Below, piece after piece: positions 8,872-15,262 of a stretch of 24,580 bases of DNA (position 1 is its first letter; every line of letters starts with the position of its first letter). The position numbers were made by a program, and so were the translations under genes. This DNA is from a virus. The notes under the pieces were generated by a model that was not told where the DNA came from, searched no databases, and saw nothing but the letters and a program-made list of their open reading frames with translations. Location: IMG/VR virus record IMGVR_UViG_3300036851_000265, positions 1 through 24,580 of that record; one strand, given 5' to 3'.

Positions 8872-10176
8872 TTAATATCCTGTTGCATACCAGTAGCTGC
8901 CTGAAGAGCTCTGTGCAGCATATAAAGTGAATCCTGTTGTTCCCAAACTTGACACTGTAGGTGCACGACCACCACCGTCGTTAATGACACGCTGCTGTGT
9001 TGCTTGAACATTGAAGCATGCATTTGGAAAAGTAATTGGAAAGCTTACAAACACACCTACTGATGAATATGATCGGAATCCCCACTGGAAAATAATTCCA
9101 TTTGGAAGAGTTACATATCCATTCGTTGACAATAATTCTGTGAATGTTCCGACGGCAGCGTCAACGTAAGCTTTTGTTGCAGCATCTTGAGGAAGTGCTG
9201 GATCTGTAACGTTGCGAATCAAATTTGAACCCATGTCCAAATAACCAGCCATGCTTGCGTTTGAAGCACCGTTACCTGCTCTGTTGAGTGGTGTATATCC
9301 TAGTGCTCCAGTGATATTGCCACTCGACAGTGCTGATGCAGAATATGTGCCACCGCCTGAGCGCTGTACGAATCCTGTACCTGATGTTGCAGAAAGTGCT
9401 TGAAGTTCAGCACCAAGTGTGAATGTCAGTGTACCGCTTGTTGTGATTGGAGAACCACCAATTGTTAAGCCAGTTGAACCCGAGGCTGCAACAGATGTTA
9501 CAGAACCACCTGATGGAAGACTGAAGAAACCTTTAACGCCGCCAGCATTTGTACCATAGTACGTGCTTACGCCAGGTGAATTTTGATCGTTGACCAGTGA
9601 GAATGTTCTATTAGCTGATAGATCACCGCCACCTGTAATAGAAAGTGTACCAGTTACAGTTCGTGAAGTTGGAACAGCGCTGCTTGTGTTTACAGAATCA
9701 ACCCATGCTGATCCATTGTAGATCTTTAATGTCGAGGTATCCGTGTCGTATGCAAGTTCACCTGTGCGTGGTGTCGTTACATTTACATTGGAATTGATAT
9801 TAGCTGTTGTGCCAATAATTGATACTTTACCAGAAGGGCGCCACTCTGAACCATTGTAGACAAAAAGTTCTTCAGTAGTTTTGTTGTACCATACTTGGCC
9901 AATGATTGGTTCGTTGATACCAAATCCAACAGCTGCAAGGTCTGTTTCATTCTCTGGTGTGAATGGTGTGTTTGTTTGCTGTGCGACTGCAAAATGTTCC
10001 ATCAAATGATAGAAATTCTCGTCAAAGCGCTCACCCCAATTAGGGGCACCGTTACCGTAGAGGGTCAAATCAGTATTGCGCTGAACGCCACCAACACCAT
10101 CGAAGGTTCGTGGTTGGATTGCTATACGAGTTGAGTCGTCAGTACTGTTAAGAAGATAAAGAACTGCTTCTGCCAT
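8872..10176 (-). CDS. Tail fibre protein with Gp53-like C-terminal tip domain, member 1 of a related trio (434 aa)
   Basis: Residues 36-112 carry the trio's N-terminal module (LYGNGAPNWGE, HLMEHF, GQVWYNKT, VYNGSEW), followed by a second short copy ending in IYNGSAW. A GALGYTPLN turn and a tail-fibre repeat (GYLDMGSNLI ... ATKAYVDA, about 311-340) come next. The last 85 residues (LSTNGYVTLPNGIIFQWG ... SVGVFVSFPITFPNACFNV ... TTGFTLYA ... SYWYATGY) fit the phage Gp53-like C-terminal domain, which caps many fibres. This is the first gene after a CATAAATA late-promoter-like site at 10211-10204, and AGGA seven bases upstream marks the start. It is confidently a fibre; the tip domain suggests contact with the host surface. 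Confidence 0.9.
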   Translation of the reverse strand: MAEAVLYLLNSTDDSTRIAIQPRTFDGVGGVQRNTDLTLYGNGAPNWGERFDENFYHLMEHFAVAQQTNTPFTPENETDLAAVGFGINEPIIGQVWYNKTTEELFVYNGSEWRPSGKVSIIGTTANINSNVNVTTPRTGELAYDTDTSTLKIYNGSAWVDSVNTSSAVPTSRTVTGTLSITGGGDLSANRTFSLVNDQNSPGVSTYYGTNAGGVKGFFSLPSGGSVTSVAASGSTGLTIGGSPITTSGTLTFTLGAELQALSATSGTGFVQRSGGGTYSASALSSGNITGALGYTPLNRAGNGASNASMAGYLDMGSNLIRNVTDPALPQDAATKAYVDAAVGTFTELLSTNGYVTLPNGIIFQWGFRSYSSVGVFVSFPITFPNACFNVQATQQRVINDGGGRAPTVSSLGTTGFTLYAAQSSSGSYWYATGY

Positions 10177-10203
10177 CTGATTGTCCTATGTGTTACAACC
10201 AGA

Positions 10204-10211
10204 TATTTATG
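10204..10211 (-). promoter_or_regulatory. Putative T4-type late promoter before the tail fibre operon
   Basis: CATAAATA on the minus strand differs by one base from the T4 late -10 element TATAAATA. It lies in the only non-coding gap between the replication block and the fibre genes, 28 bases upstream of the first fibre ATG and just after the previous stop codon. The same octamer occurs upstream of gene 32. Late promoters need no -35 element, and none is apparent here. Confidence 0.6.
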
Positions 10212-10214
10212 GAG

Positions 10215-10895
10215 TTAGAGCTTTAGTTCTTCCACGTATGTTTTCATCTGTTCTACAGATTGGGGATCTTCGTTAAACTTCTTCTGCCAGAATGCAGGAC
10301 GAATCATTGTTTCCAGTATAATTCGCTGTTCAGCGTTGGTTTGATTGACGAAAAAATCACCGAACTTGCCGCTGTTCAACAAGATCCATGGCGACAGACG
10401 GCGTTCTCTCACCAACTTGATGACATCATTGGGTGTTAGGGTATCAAAAATGTCGCTAACATCGACATTGAACTCTTCTGCATGGTTGAACAATGTGTTG
10501 ATTGTTATCTCAGCGTGCCTCTCAGGTGAGAGCTTCTTGTCCAAATGCTCCAAATAAAGGTTGTACACCTCTTCTCTGGTCCAGATTGTAGGCGATATAT
10601 CATGCTCTCGCATCACTGCCACGAACGCATCAGTATCTGGAAGTTTGCTATTCTTAGCTAATTCGGCAAACTTCATGAACGAATTGAAATATCGCGAATT
10701 GATGAAAGCCTTCGCGTTGTTGGCTACCTTGTTATATGAACGAAGCCACTTCTGATAAAAAATCCAAGCTGTCTGGCCGATAGCTTCTTGGAACTGTTTT
10801 TCACGCTTCATGTCCTTGCACTCGTGACGAAGATATCGTTCTTCATGAACGAATCTTTGGCCACAATACTGACATTTGTAGTTCGTGCTAATCAT
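10215..10895 (-). CDS. Uncharacterised protein with N-terminal zinc-finger-like motif (226 aa)
   Basis: Residues 8-26 read C-x2-C-x12-H-x-C (CQYCGQRF ... LRHEC). This resembles the beginning of a C2H2 zinc finger, but the final ligand is one residue after the histidine instead of the usual three to five. The rest is hydrophilic and mainly helical, with no recognised catalytic motif. The gene overlaps gene 62 by four bases (ATGA), so it is translated just after the clamp-loader small subunit. A DNA- or protein-binding role in replication or transcription is plausible from the finger and the position, but I do not recognise the family. It is the last gene before the late fibre operon. Confidence 0.75.
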   Translation of the reverse strand: MISTNYKCQYCGQRFVHEERYLRHECKDMKREKQFQEAIGQTAWIFYQKWLRSYNKVANNAKAFINSRYFNSFMKFAELAKNSKLPDTDAFVAVMREHDISPTIWTREEVYNLYLEHLDKKLSPERHAEITINTLFNHAEEFNVDVSDIFDTLTPNDVIKLVRERRLSPWILLNSGKFGDFFVNQTNAEQRIILETMIRPAFWQKKFNEDPQSVEQMKTYVEELKL

Positions 10896-11362
10896 CTTGC
10901 TTTCAGTTCTTTCTTGATCTTCGAGATTTCATCTGATTGTCTAGCTAGCTGTTCAGCGTAGCTAAGAATATCTTCGTCTTTCAACAATGGAATTGATTGA
11001 ACTGCTTCTTTCGTGCTATATCCAAAGTATTCACGAACTACAGATACGATGTTTGGCATACCTGTTGTCGCTTTAGACGAGCCTTTCATCCATGTATACC
11101 GTTGACTGTTACCAGATGAACATGCAACGAACAGATTTGTAAGCAGTTCTTTGTGCTTATACAAACTAAACACGTATGGATTAGCAAACTCGTTCAATAA
11201 TACGATTTGACGAGCATCATCAGTGCCTGTCATCCAACGCATCGTAACAAGAGGAACAAATTGCTTTGCCTCTTCTTCAGTCCAAGATTTGTAGAGTCCA
11301 ACATCTTTCTGATTGATGGATTCTAAAACCTCAAATATGTTTAGCTTACGCGCTTGGTCCAT
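10892..11362 (-). CDS. 62: gp62-like sliding-clamp loader small subunit (156 aa)
   Basis: In T4, gp62 forms a complex with four gp44 ATPase subunits and helps open and load the gp45 clamp onto primer-template DNA. This protein matches the phage clamp-loader A-subunit family along its length: NIFEVLESIN (8-17), FVPLVTMRWMTGT (35-47), LLNEFANPYVFSLYKHKELL (55-74), QRYTWMKG (87-94), VVREYFGYSTKEA (108-120), and a C-terminal coil ending in KIKKELKAR. It is a little shorter than T4 gp62 (187 residues), as is usual outside the close relatives of T4. The start overlaps the preceding gene by 17 bases with no clear Shine-Dalgarno sequence, which suggests translational coupling. Three unrelated genes separate it from gene 44. 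Confidence 0.88.
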   Translation of the reverse strand: MDQARKLNIFEVLESINQKDVGLYKSWTEEEAKQFVPLVTMRWMTGTDDARQIVLLNEFANPYVFSLYKHKELLTNLFVACSSGNSQRYTWMKGSSKATTGMPNIVSVVREYFGYSTKEAVQSIPLLKDEDILSYAEQLARQSDEISKIKKELKAR

Positions 11363-11696
11363 TTTTGAATACCATCGACATGTTGTGGTTGCAGAACTTA
11401 CATCTTACATGATTCTCATGCAGAACCAACTGTTCAAATGGATGTATACATTCCTTAACCATAGTCATTCGAAGTACTGAAACTTCATCGAGAATTGGCT
11501 GCTTCTCTTTAGCTGTGATTTCAAGGATGCGTTGATCGATTTCATTCAACTTCGACATCAATTTCACCATGTTGTCCATCTTGCGATTCCATGATGTTTT
11601 TTCACTGCGTGTTGAGAAGTTAGAAATCACCTCTAATAGACGACGGTGTTTGATCTCTTCTTCTGTTTCGTTCTCTGGTTTCTTACGACGAGCCAT
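11346..11696 (-). CDS. Uncharacterised small protein with zinc-ribbon-like C-terminus (116 aa)
   Basis: The start is taken at the ATG at 11696, not the in-frame GTG three codons earlier, because AAGGAG (11710-11705) lies eight bases before the ATG and overlaps the GTG. The N-terminal two thirds are charged and helical, with a probable coiled coil at about 40-66. The C-terminus contains C83-x-H85-x13-C99-x2-C102 (ECIHPFEQLV ... CKFC), a plausible four-ligand zinc site. I do not recognise a named family. It overlaps gene 62 by 17 bases, so its translation and that of gp62 are probably linked. Confidence 0.78.
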   Translation of the reverse strand: MARRKKPENETEEEIKHRRLLEVISNFSTRSEKTSWNRKMDNMVKLMSKLNEIDQRILEITAKEKQPILDEVSVLRMTMVKECIHPFEQLVLHENHVRCKFCNHNMSMVFKNGPSA

Positions 11697-11709
11697 TATT
11701 GGCACTCCT

Positions 11710-12045
11710 TCATGTTGGCCATATATCGGCTCTCAATTGCATCACTTCTTTTGCGCGTTCAATAACACAGGTACCTTCTTCAGTCTTGAGAATATGGCGA
11801 ACCTGTCTAAGAACGTGATCTGTATCGTATGCATTCTTGTGTATTGGCGCATTATGTGACATTGCTTCCCAAAAGATCTTAGCAGCATGATCGGGAACAT
11901 AGTTTTCACCATATTGCAATTTACCTGTGCTCAAATCTATGCTCACCAACATTTCATTTTTATTGAAAATTTGAAATGTATTGTTTAGTGTATGTGATAC
12001 CGTCATTAGCGGTAATGGAGATTCATTAACTACTGTGAATTCCAT
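11710..12045 (-). CDS. Uncharacterised small protein (111 aa)
   Basis: This is a soluble protein of mixed beta/alpha composition: an N-terminal beta-rich half (FQIFNKNEMLVSIDLSTGKL) and a helical C-terminal half ending in AKEVMQLRADIWPT. It has no cysteine pairs, membrane segment or catalytic signature that I recognise. It is well supported as a gene: GGTGGAG lies six bases before the ATG and overlaps the previous stop. Its own stop codon (TGA) overlaps the next gene's AAGGAG. It is one of three genes inserted between the clamp-loader subunits, but nothing in it identifies a replication role. Confidence 0.75.
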   Translation of the reverse strand: MEFTVVNESPLPLMTVSHTLNNTFQIFNKNEMLVSIDLSTGKLQYGENYVPDHAAKIFWEAMSHNAPIHKNAYDTDHVLRQVRHILKTEEGTCVIERAKEVMQLRADIWPT

Positions 12046-12048
12046 GTC

Positions 12049-12543
12049 TTACTCCACCAGCTTCATTGCACGATCGTAATCAGCTGCAGTTGGCTCTACC
12101 TTAATTTGTTGCATTAGTACTTTCAATGCAGCAGGATCGATGTCCTGTTCGTTGATATAGAATACATTTCGTTGTTCTTCCCGCTTGACAGGATAGAGTA
12201 TCTGGCTGTGCTGTCCAGTTGGTCCTTCCAATGCAAGTCTGAGATACGTATCCAATTTGTCAACAAGATTTTCCATCTCTCGTCTGTGGTTGTTTTGTAT
12301 TTCGTTAACCTTCAACTCAAGTGCTTCAACTTGTGATTGCAATACACTGACATATGAAGCATTGGTGTACAAGTAGGGATCAACAGATAATGTGTACATG
12401 TTACTACTACCACTACCGGCAACGACGATTCCGTCACCTGCAGTTAGATGTAGTGCTTGCACGTCTGCTTGCACGTCTGCTTGGGTAACTGACCGATCCA
12501 CCCATTGATTACCACACGTCAGAAACATATTTTCATTGGACAT
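12049..12543 (-). CDS. Uncharacterised protein with central coiled coil (164 aa)
   Basis: The N-terminal 55 residues are beta-rich and contain a DGIVVAGSGSSNMYTLSV segment reminiscent of linkers in virion proteins. Residues about 64-105 (VSVLQSQVEALELKVNEIQNN and onward) form a probable coiled coil. The C-terminus is short and helical. A perfect 12-base tandem repeat near the 5' end doubles the tetrapeptide ADVQ. AAGGAG seven bases before the ATG supports the start. It follows gene 44 by 11 bases in the same operon. The coiled coil and beta segment could suit a structural protein, but no family is recognised. Confidence 0.75.
   Translation of the reverse strand: MSNENMFLTCGNQWVDRSVTQADVQADVQALHLTAGDGIVVAGSGSSNMYTLSVDPYLYTNASYVSVLQSQVEALELKVNEIQNNHRREMENLVDKLDTYLRLALEGPTGQHSQILYPVKREEQRNVFYINEQDIDPAALKVLMQQIKVEPTAADYDRAMKLVE
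12459..12482 (-). repeat. In-frame 12-bp tandem repeat (two copies)
   Basis: GCACGTCTGCTT on the plus strand occurs twice in a row, preceded by a further matching GCTT. It encodes ADVQ-ADVQ on the minus strand in the coiled-coil protein. Because the unit is a multiple of three, the frame is kept. It looks like a replication-slippage product. Confidence 0.9.
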
Positions 12544-12554
12544 TATTGTTCTCC

Positions 12555-13487
12555 TTATACCTGTCCTAATTTGATAAACATAGCCGCAGCATTGATCTCT
12601 GAATCAGATACTAGCGCATGTTTGACCAAGTGATCAGCAATGATAACAATACCCTGCTCCCACTTTTCGATCTTTGTGAACTTTTTGCTCTTATTGAGAT
12701 TCTCATACAAGAAGCGATAAACATCTTCCCACTCTTCGGCTGCTACATTTCCACAGCAAACCTTACGGGTGGCTTCCCAATCGCCCGTTTCAAGTGTATC
12801 GAGAAGTTTGAATTTGTAATCTGCACCTTGAGCTTGTTGCTTTGTGTCAACTAACACACCATTGATTGCGTTACCTTGAAGCAGATTGATGATCTGGCGA
12901 ACGTCAGGATATCCAACTGCAACATACTTCTCCAAAAGATCAAGATCGAATTTGACATTTTCTTTGATCAGAACAGTTGCGGCAAACTCCAACACATCAT
13001 CACGAGGTGGAGCTTTGAATCTGTACTGTTGTAGACGAGATTTGATAGCTGGGATCAGTTTGTTCTCATAGTTACACGTGAAGATGAACCGTGCATTATG
13101 TGCATAGTCTTGCAACATGCCTCTCAACACACCCTGAGCTGCCAACGATAAGTAATCAGCTTCTTCGAGACGTACAATCTTGAAGTTGCCAAAGGCGTAG
13201 GTAGAAATGAAGTTCTTAATCTTATCGCGAACATCATCTACTGAGTTTTCATCAGATGAGTTAATTACTAACACATCTGTTGGATCAATGCCCATTTCTT
13301 CAGTTAGAATCAACGACAATGTCGTCTTACCAGTTCCCTGTACACCCGAAAGCAATAGGTGAGGAATTGATTTGTCCTTAATCATCTGCTCAAAGGCAGC
13401 CTTGTGAGAAGGATCGTGGAAGACGTATTCGTTTAGTGTATGTGGGCGATGTTTTTCCGACCACAGAGCTTTCTTATCGCTGCTCAT
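12555..13487 (-). CDS. 44: gp44-like sliding-clamp loader large subunit, AAA+ ATPase (310 aa)
   Basis: This ATPase works with gp62 to load the sliding clamp for the replicative polymerase. The N-terminal WSEKHRPHTLNEYV (9-22) is typical of clamp-loader/RFC subunits. Walker A is GVQGTGKT (48-55). The Walker B region reads IVRLEEADYLS (104-114), with Glu where most relatives have the metal-binding Asp (DEAD). Sensor 1 is TCN (137-139). The SRC motif, which supplies the arginine finger, appears as SRL (150-152), keeping the arginine but not the cysteine. The length is close to T4 gp44 (319 residues). AAGGAG ten bases upstream and a sigma70-like promoter just before it make this the head of its own transcript. 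The substitutions are in motifs, not in reading frame, so the protein is probably functional. Confidence 0.93.
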   Translation of the reverse strand: MSSDKKALWSEKHRPHTLNEYVFHDPSHKAAFEQMIKDKSIPHLLLSGVQGTGKTTLSLILTEEMGIDPTDVLVINSSDENSVDDVRDKIKNFISTYAFGNFKIVRLEEADYLSLAAQGVLRGMLQDYAHNARFIFTCNYENKLIPAIKSRLQQYRFKAPPRDDVLEFAATVLIKENVKFDLDLLEKYVAVGYPDVRQIINLLQGNAINGVLVDTKQQAQGADYKFKLLDTLETGDWEATRKVCCGNVAAEEWEDVYRFLYENLNKSKKFTKIEKWEQGIVIIADHLVKHALVSDSEINAAAMFIKLGQV

Positions 13488-13520
13488 TATAGTTATTCTC
13501 CTTGCAGACTTGCGCTGACA

Positions 13521-13548
13521 AGTATACTACAAGGCTGTTCTATGTCAA
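13521..13548 (-). promoter_or_regulatory. Sigma70-like promoter for gene 44
   Basis: On the minus strand TTGACA (13548-13543) is followed after 16 bases by TATACT (13526-13521). That is a perfect -35 and a five-of-six -10. It starts one base after the stop codon of the membrane-protein gene and ends 34 bases before the gene 44 ATG. It should be read by host RNA polymerase early in infection. Confidence 0.75.
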
Positions 13549-13549
13549 C

Positions 13550-14566
13550 TTATTTGACGAGGCGACTCTCAGGCATGGTTGGTTTTTGTGGGTTACGAAC
13601 TGACTGTTTAACCTCTTTCTTGCGAAGCATTTCCTCAAGTGCTTGTTTTTGGATCAGCTCTTGAGGTGAAAGTTCACGATCCCTATTCAACTGATCGAGG
13701 GCGTCTCTGATTTGTTCAATCGTAATGCTCTCTTGAGGTGTTTTAACCAATTGTTCAACAGATGTGATCGCGGGCGTAGGTTCATCTAGCTCGATAGGTT
13801 CATCAACCTCTATTGAAGTATCTGAACCACTTGCAGCTTTGGAAGAAGATCGCAACTTAAGCGCAACGTTGACACCAATTGTCAATACCACAGCAAGAGG
13901 ATCGAAGGCAAACATGATAAGAATGATCATCCAAGTAATTGCTGTATTGACATCCTTACCCATAGCCTCAGCGATGAATAAGATTGGACCAACATGAGCC
14001 TCTTCTTTGATCTTGGTAAGCTTCAATTCAGAGATTTGCTTTGAATCGCTTGCAATAGTAGCGTCGTATTGTACGACTTCCTTATCAATGCGCTTACGCT
14101 CTTCATTAAATTCGTTTATCAAACGTTGACGGCTTCTGACATAATCAGCAGGTAAGTTTGCCACCTGATCATCAATCTGTTTTCTACGAGCTAAGCGTTC
14201 CTGCTTCAACTGCTCAGTACGAGTTTTATCCTCTTCAAGAAGGGCGACTTTCGAATTTGTTTCTGTTAGTTGAGCATTTGTGGCAATATGGGCTTGACTT
14301 AAGAAACCAAAGATGCCAGCAGACGTAATTAACATCAACACAATGATTGATGCAATTAGGTACGTTCTCATCGCACGTGATATATCGTTCCAATATCTGT
14401 ATACGAACGATGCAGCAACTAATTTTCCCGCCTCAAGAGAGGAGGACATAATTACAACTGGAAGGAATGCTCCAGAAAAGATCTGAGCCAAACCGTAGAT
14501 ACTGAAAAAGGCTGCAGAGCCGGCGATAGCTAATGTAGTAAGAATTAGAACAACAATAAAGCCCAT
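13550..14566 (-). CDS. Membrane protein with four predicted helices and a long coiled coil (338 aa)
   Basis: Predicted membrane segments lie near residues 2-22, 30-55, 69-90 and 209-235. Between the third and fourth is a long charged stretch (about 100-195) with the heptad character of a coiled coil. The C-terminal 100 residues are soluble and acidic, with a basic end. The protein looks anchored in the host inner membrane with a large helical domain. Similar four-helix/coiled-coil membrane proteins occur in other T4-like phages without a known function. GAGGA seven bases before the ATG supports the start. It lies directly downstream of the GroES-like gene and upstream of the gene 44 promoter. 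A role in membrane attachment or envelope remodelling is speculation. Confidence 0.82.
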   Translation of the reverse strand: MGFIVVLILTTLAIAGSAAFFSIYGLAQIFSGAFLPVVIMSSSLEAGKLVAASFVYRYWNDISRAMRTYLIASIIVLMLITSAGIFGFLSQAHIATNAQLTETNSKVALLEEDKTRTEQLKQERLARRKQIDDQVANLPADYVRSRQRLINEFNEERKRIDKEVVQYDATIASDSKQISELKLTKIKEEAHVGPILFIAEAMGKDVNTAITWMIILIMFAFDPLAVVLTIGVNVALKLRSSSKAASGSDTSIEVDEPIELDEPTPAITSVEQLVKTPQESITIEQIRDALDQLNRDRELSPQELIQKQALEEMLRKKEVKQSVRNPQKPTMPESRLVK

Positions 14567-14580
14567 CGACGGTTCCTCAT

Positions 14581-14907
14581 TTACGCCGCCGCGACAAATT
14601 CGTCGTCAACAGCCAATACGTAATCTTGATTTGTTAGCCAAACAGTTTCACTTCCATATGACACGCCTTCGGTCCATTTCAGTGCTTCTACCAGAACTCT
14701 CATGCCAGGCTTAATATCTGAATCTATTTTCTCACCTACGGCTACTACAATGCCCCAACGAGGAGACTTTGTGTTTGAATCCATGCTGGCGCCAAGTTGA
14801 AATCCCCATTCTGTTGTCTGCTTAAACTGTTTGATGCCTCGTGATGTAACAAGCTCATCTTCAAAACGGAACAACAGGTTAGTGTGTAAAGTCTTCAACT
14901 TCGTCAT
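14581..14907 (-). CDS. GroES-like (gp31-type) co-chaperonin candidate (108 aa)
   Basis: The protein is mostly beta and of GroES size. The order of features fits the co-chaperonin barrel: a first strand (NLLFRFEDEL), a variable loop, RWGIVVAVGEKI, then KPGMRVLVEALKWTEGV, and a final DYVLAVDDEF. In GroES the corresponding parts are GxVxAVGxG, VKxGDxVLF and a C-terminal DILAI strand. T4 encodes such a protein (gp31) to help host GroEL fold the capsid protein; T4 gp31 is 111 residues. Sequence similarity to gp31 itself is weak by eye, so the assignment rests on the pattern. The ATG at 14907 is chosen over an upstream TTG because GGAG lies six bases before it. Confidence 0.55.
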   Translation of the reverse strand: MTKLKTLHTNLLFRFEDELVTSRGIKQFKQTTEWGFQLGASMDSNTKSPRWGIVVAVGEKIDSDIKPGMRVLVEALKWTEGVSYGSETVWLTNQDYVLAVDDEFVAAA

Positions 14908-14940
14908 ATGATTCTCCAATCTTTCTTATATGTTATGGTA

Positions 14941-15243
14941 TTATTTCGAACGTGCCTTCTGCAAGGTCTTCTTTGGGGCTGGTACTGGCTGTACTTCTGG
15001 TACAACTGAAGCCAATGCTTCTGATGGTGCTGCTGTCAATGATGGTTCAACCTCTACAGATTTAACAACATCTGCCTTTGACTCTTTTGCAGCTTTCTTT
15101 AGACGGCGGCGCAACTTCTTTTCAATGAAGTCTTGGCGGGCACGGACATCGTTTGTTGCAGGACGTTCGGCGATCTGTTTCTTGATAGCAATCAAGTCGA
15201 AATCAACCATCACACCACGTGCACTTCTTACTTTCTTAGGCAT
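14941..15243 (-). CDS. Conserved-type small basic protein with KKVRSARGVMVDFDLIAIKK motif (100 aa)
   Basis: The start is the ATG at 15243, with AGGAG six bases upstream; the longer open frame upstream overlaps the previous gene and lacks a ribosome site. The N-terminal motif (PKKVRSARGVMVDFDL) resembles a small protein family widespread in T4-like phages, with an 'ARGxVvDFDxL' core and unknown function. Residues about 35-56 are very basic (ARQDFIEKKLRRRLKKAAKE), suggesting nucleic-acid binding. The C-terminal half is Ala/Pro/Val-rich and probably disordered. The length of this tail is the main difference from the shorter relatives I know of. I cannot assign a function. Confidence 0.72.
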   Translation of the reverse strand: MPKKVRSARGVMVDFDLIAIKKQIAERPATNDVRARQDFIEKKLRRRLKKAAKESKADVVKSVEVEPSLTAAPSEALASVVPEVQPVPAPKKTLQKARSK

Positions 15244-15262
15244 TCGTTTCTCCTGGATGCTC

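Noticed and set aside
9783-9992. 69-codon frame inside the 434-residue fibre gene, same strand
   Set aside because: It lies wholly within a secure gene in another frame, with no ribosome site or recognisable sequence.
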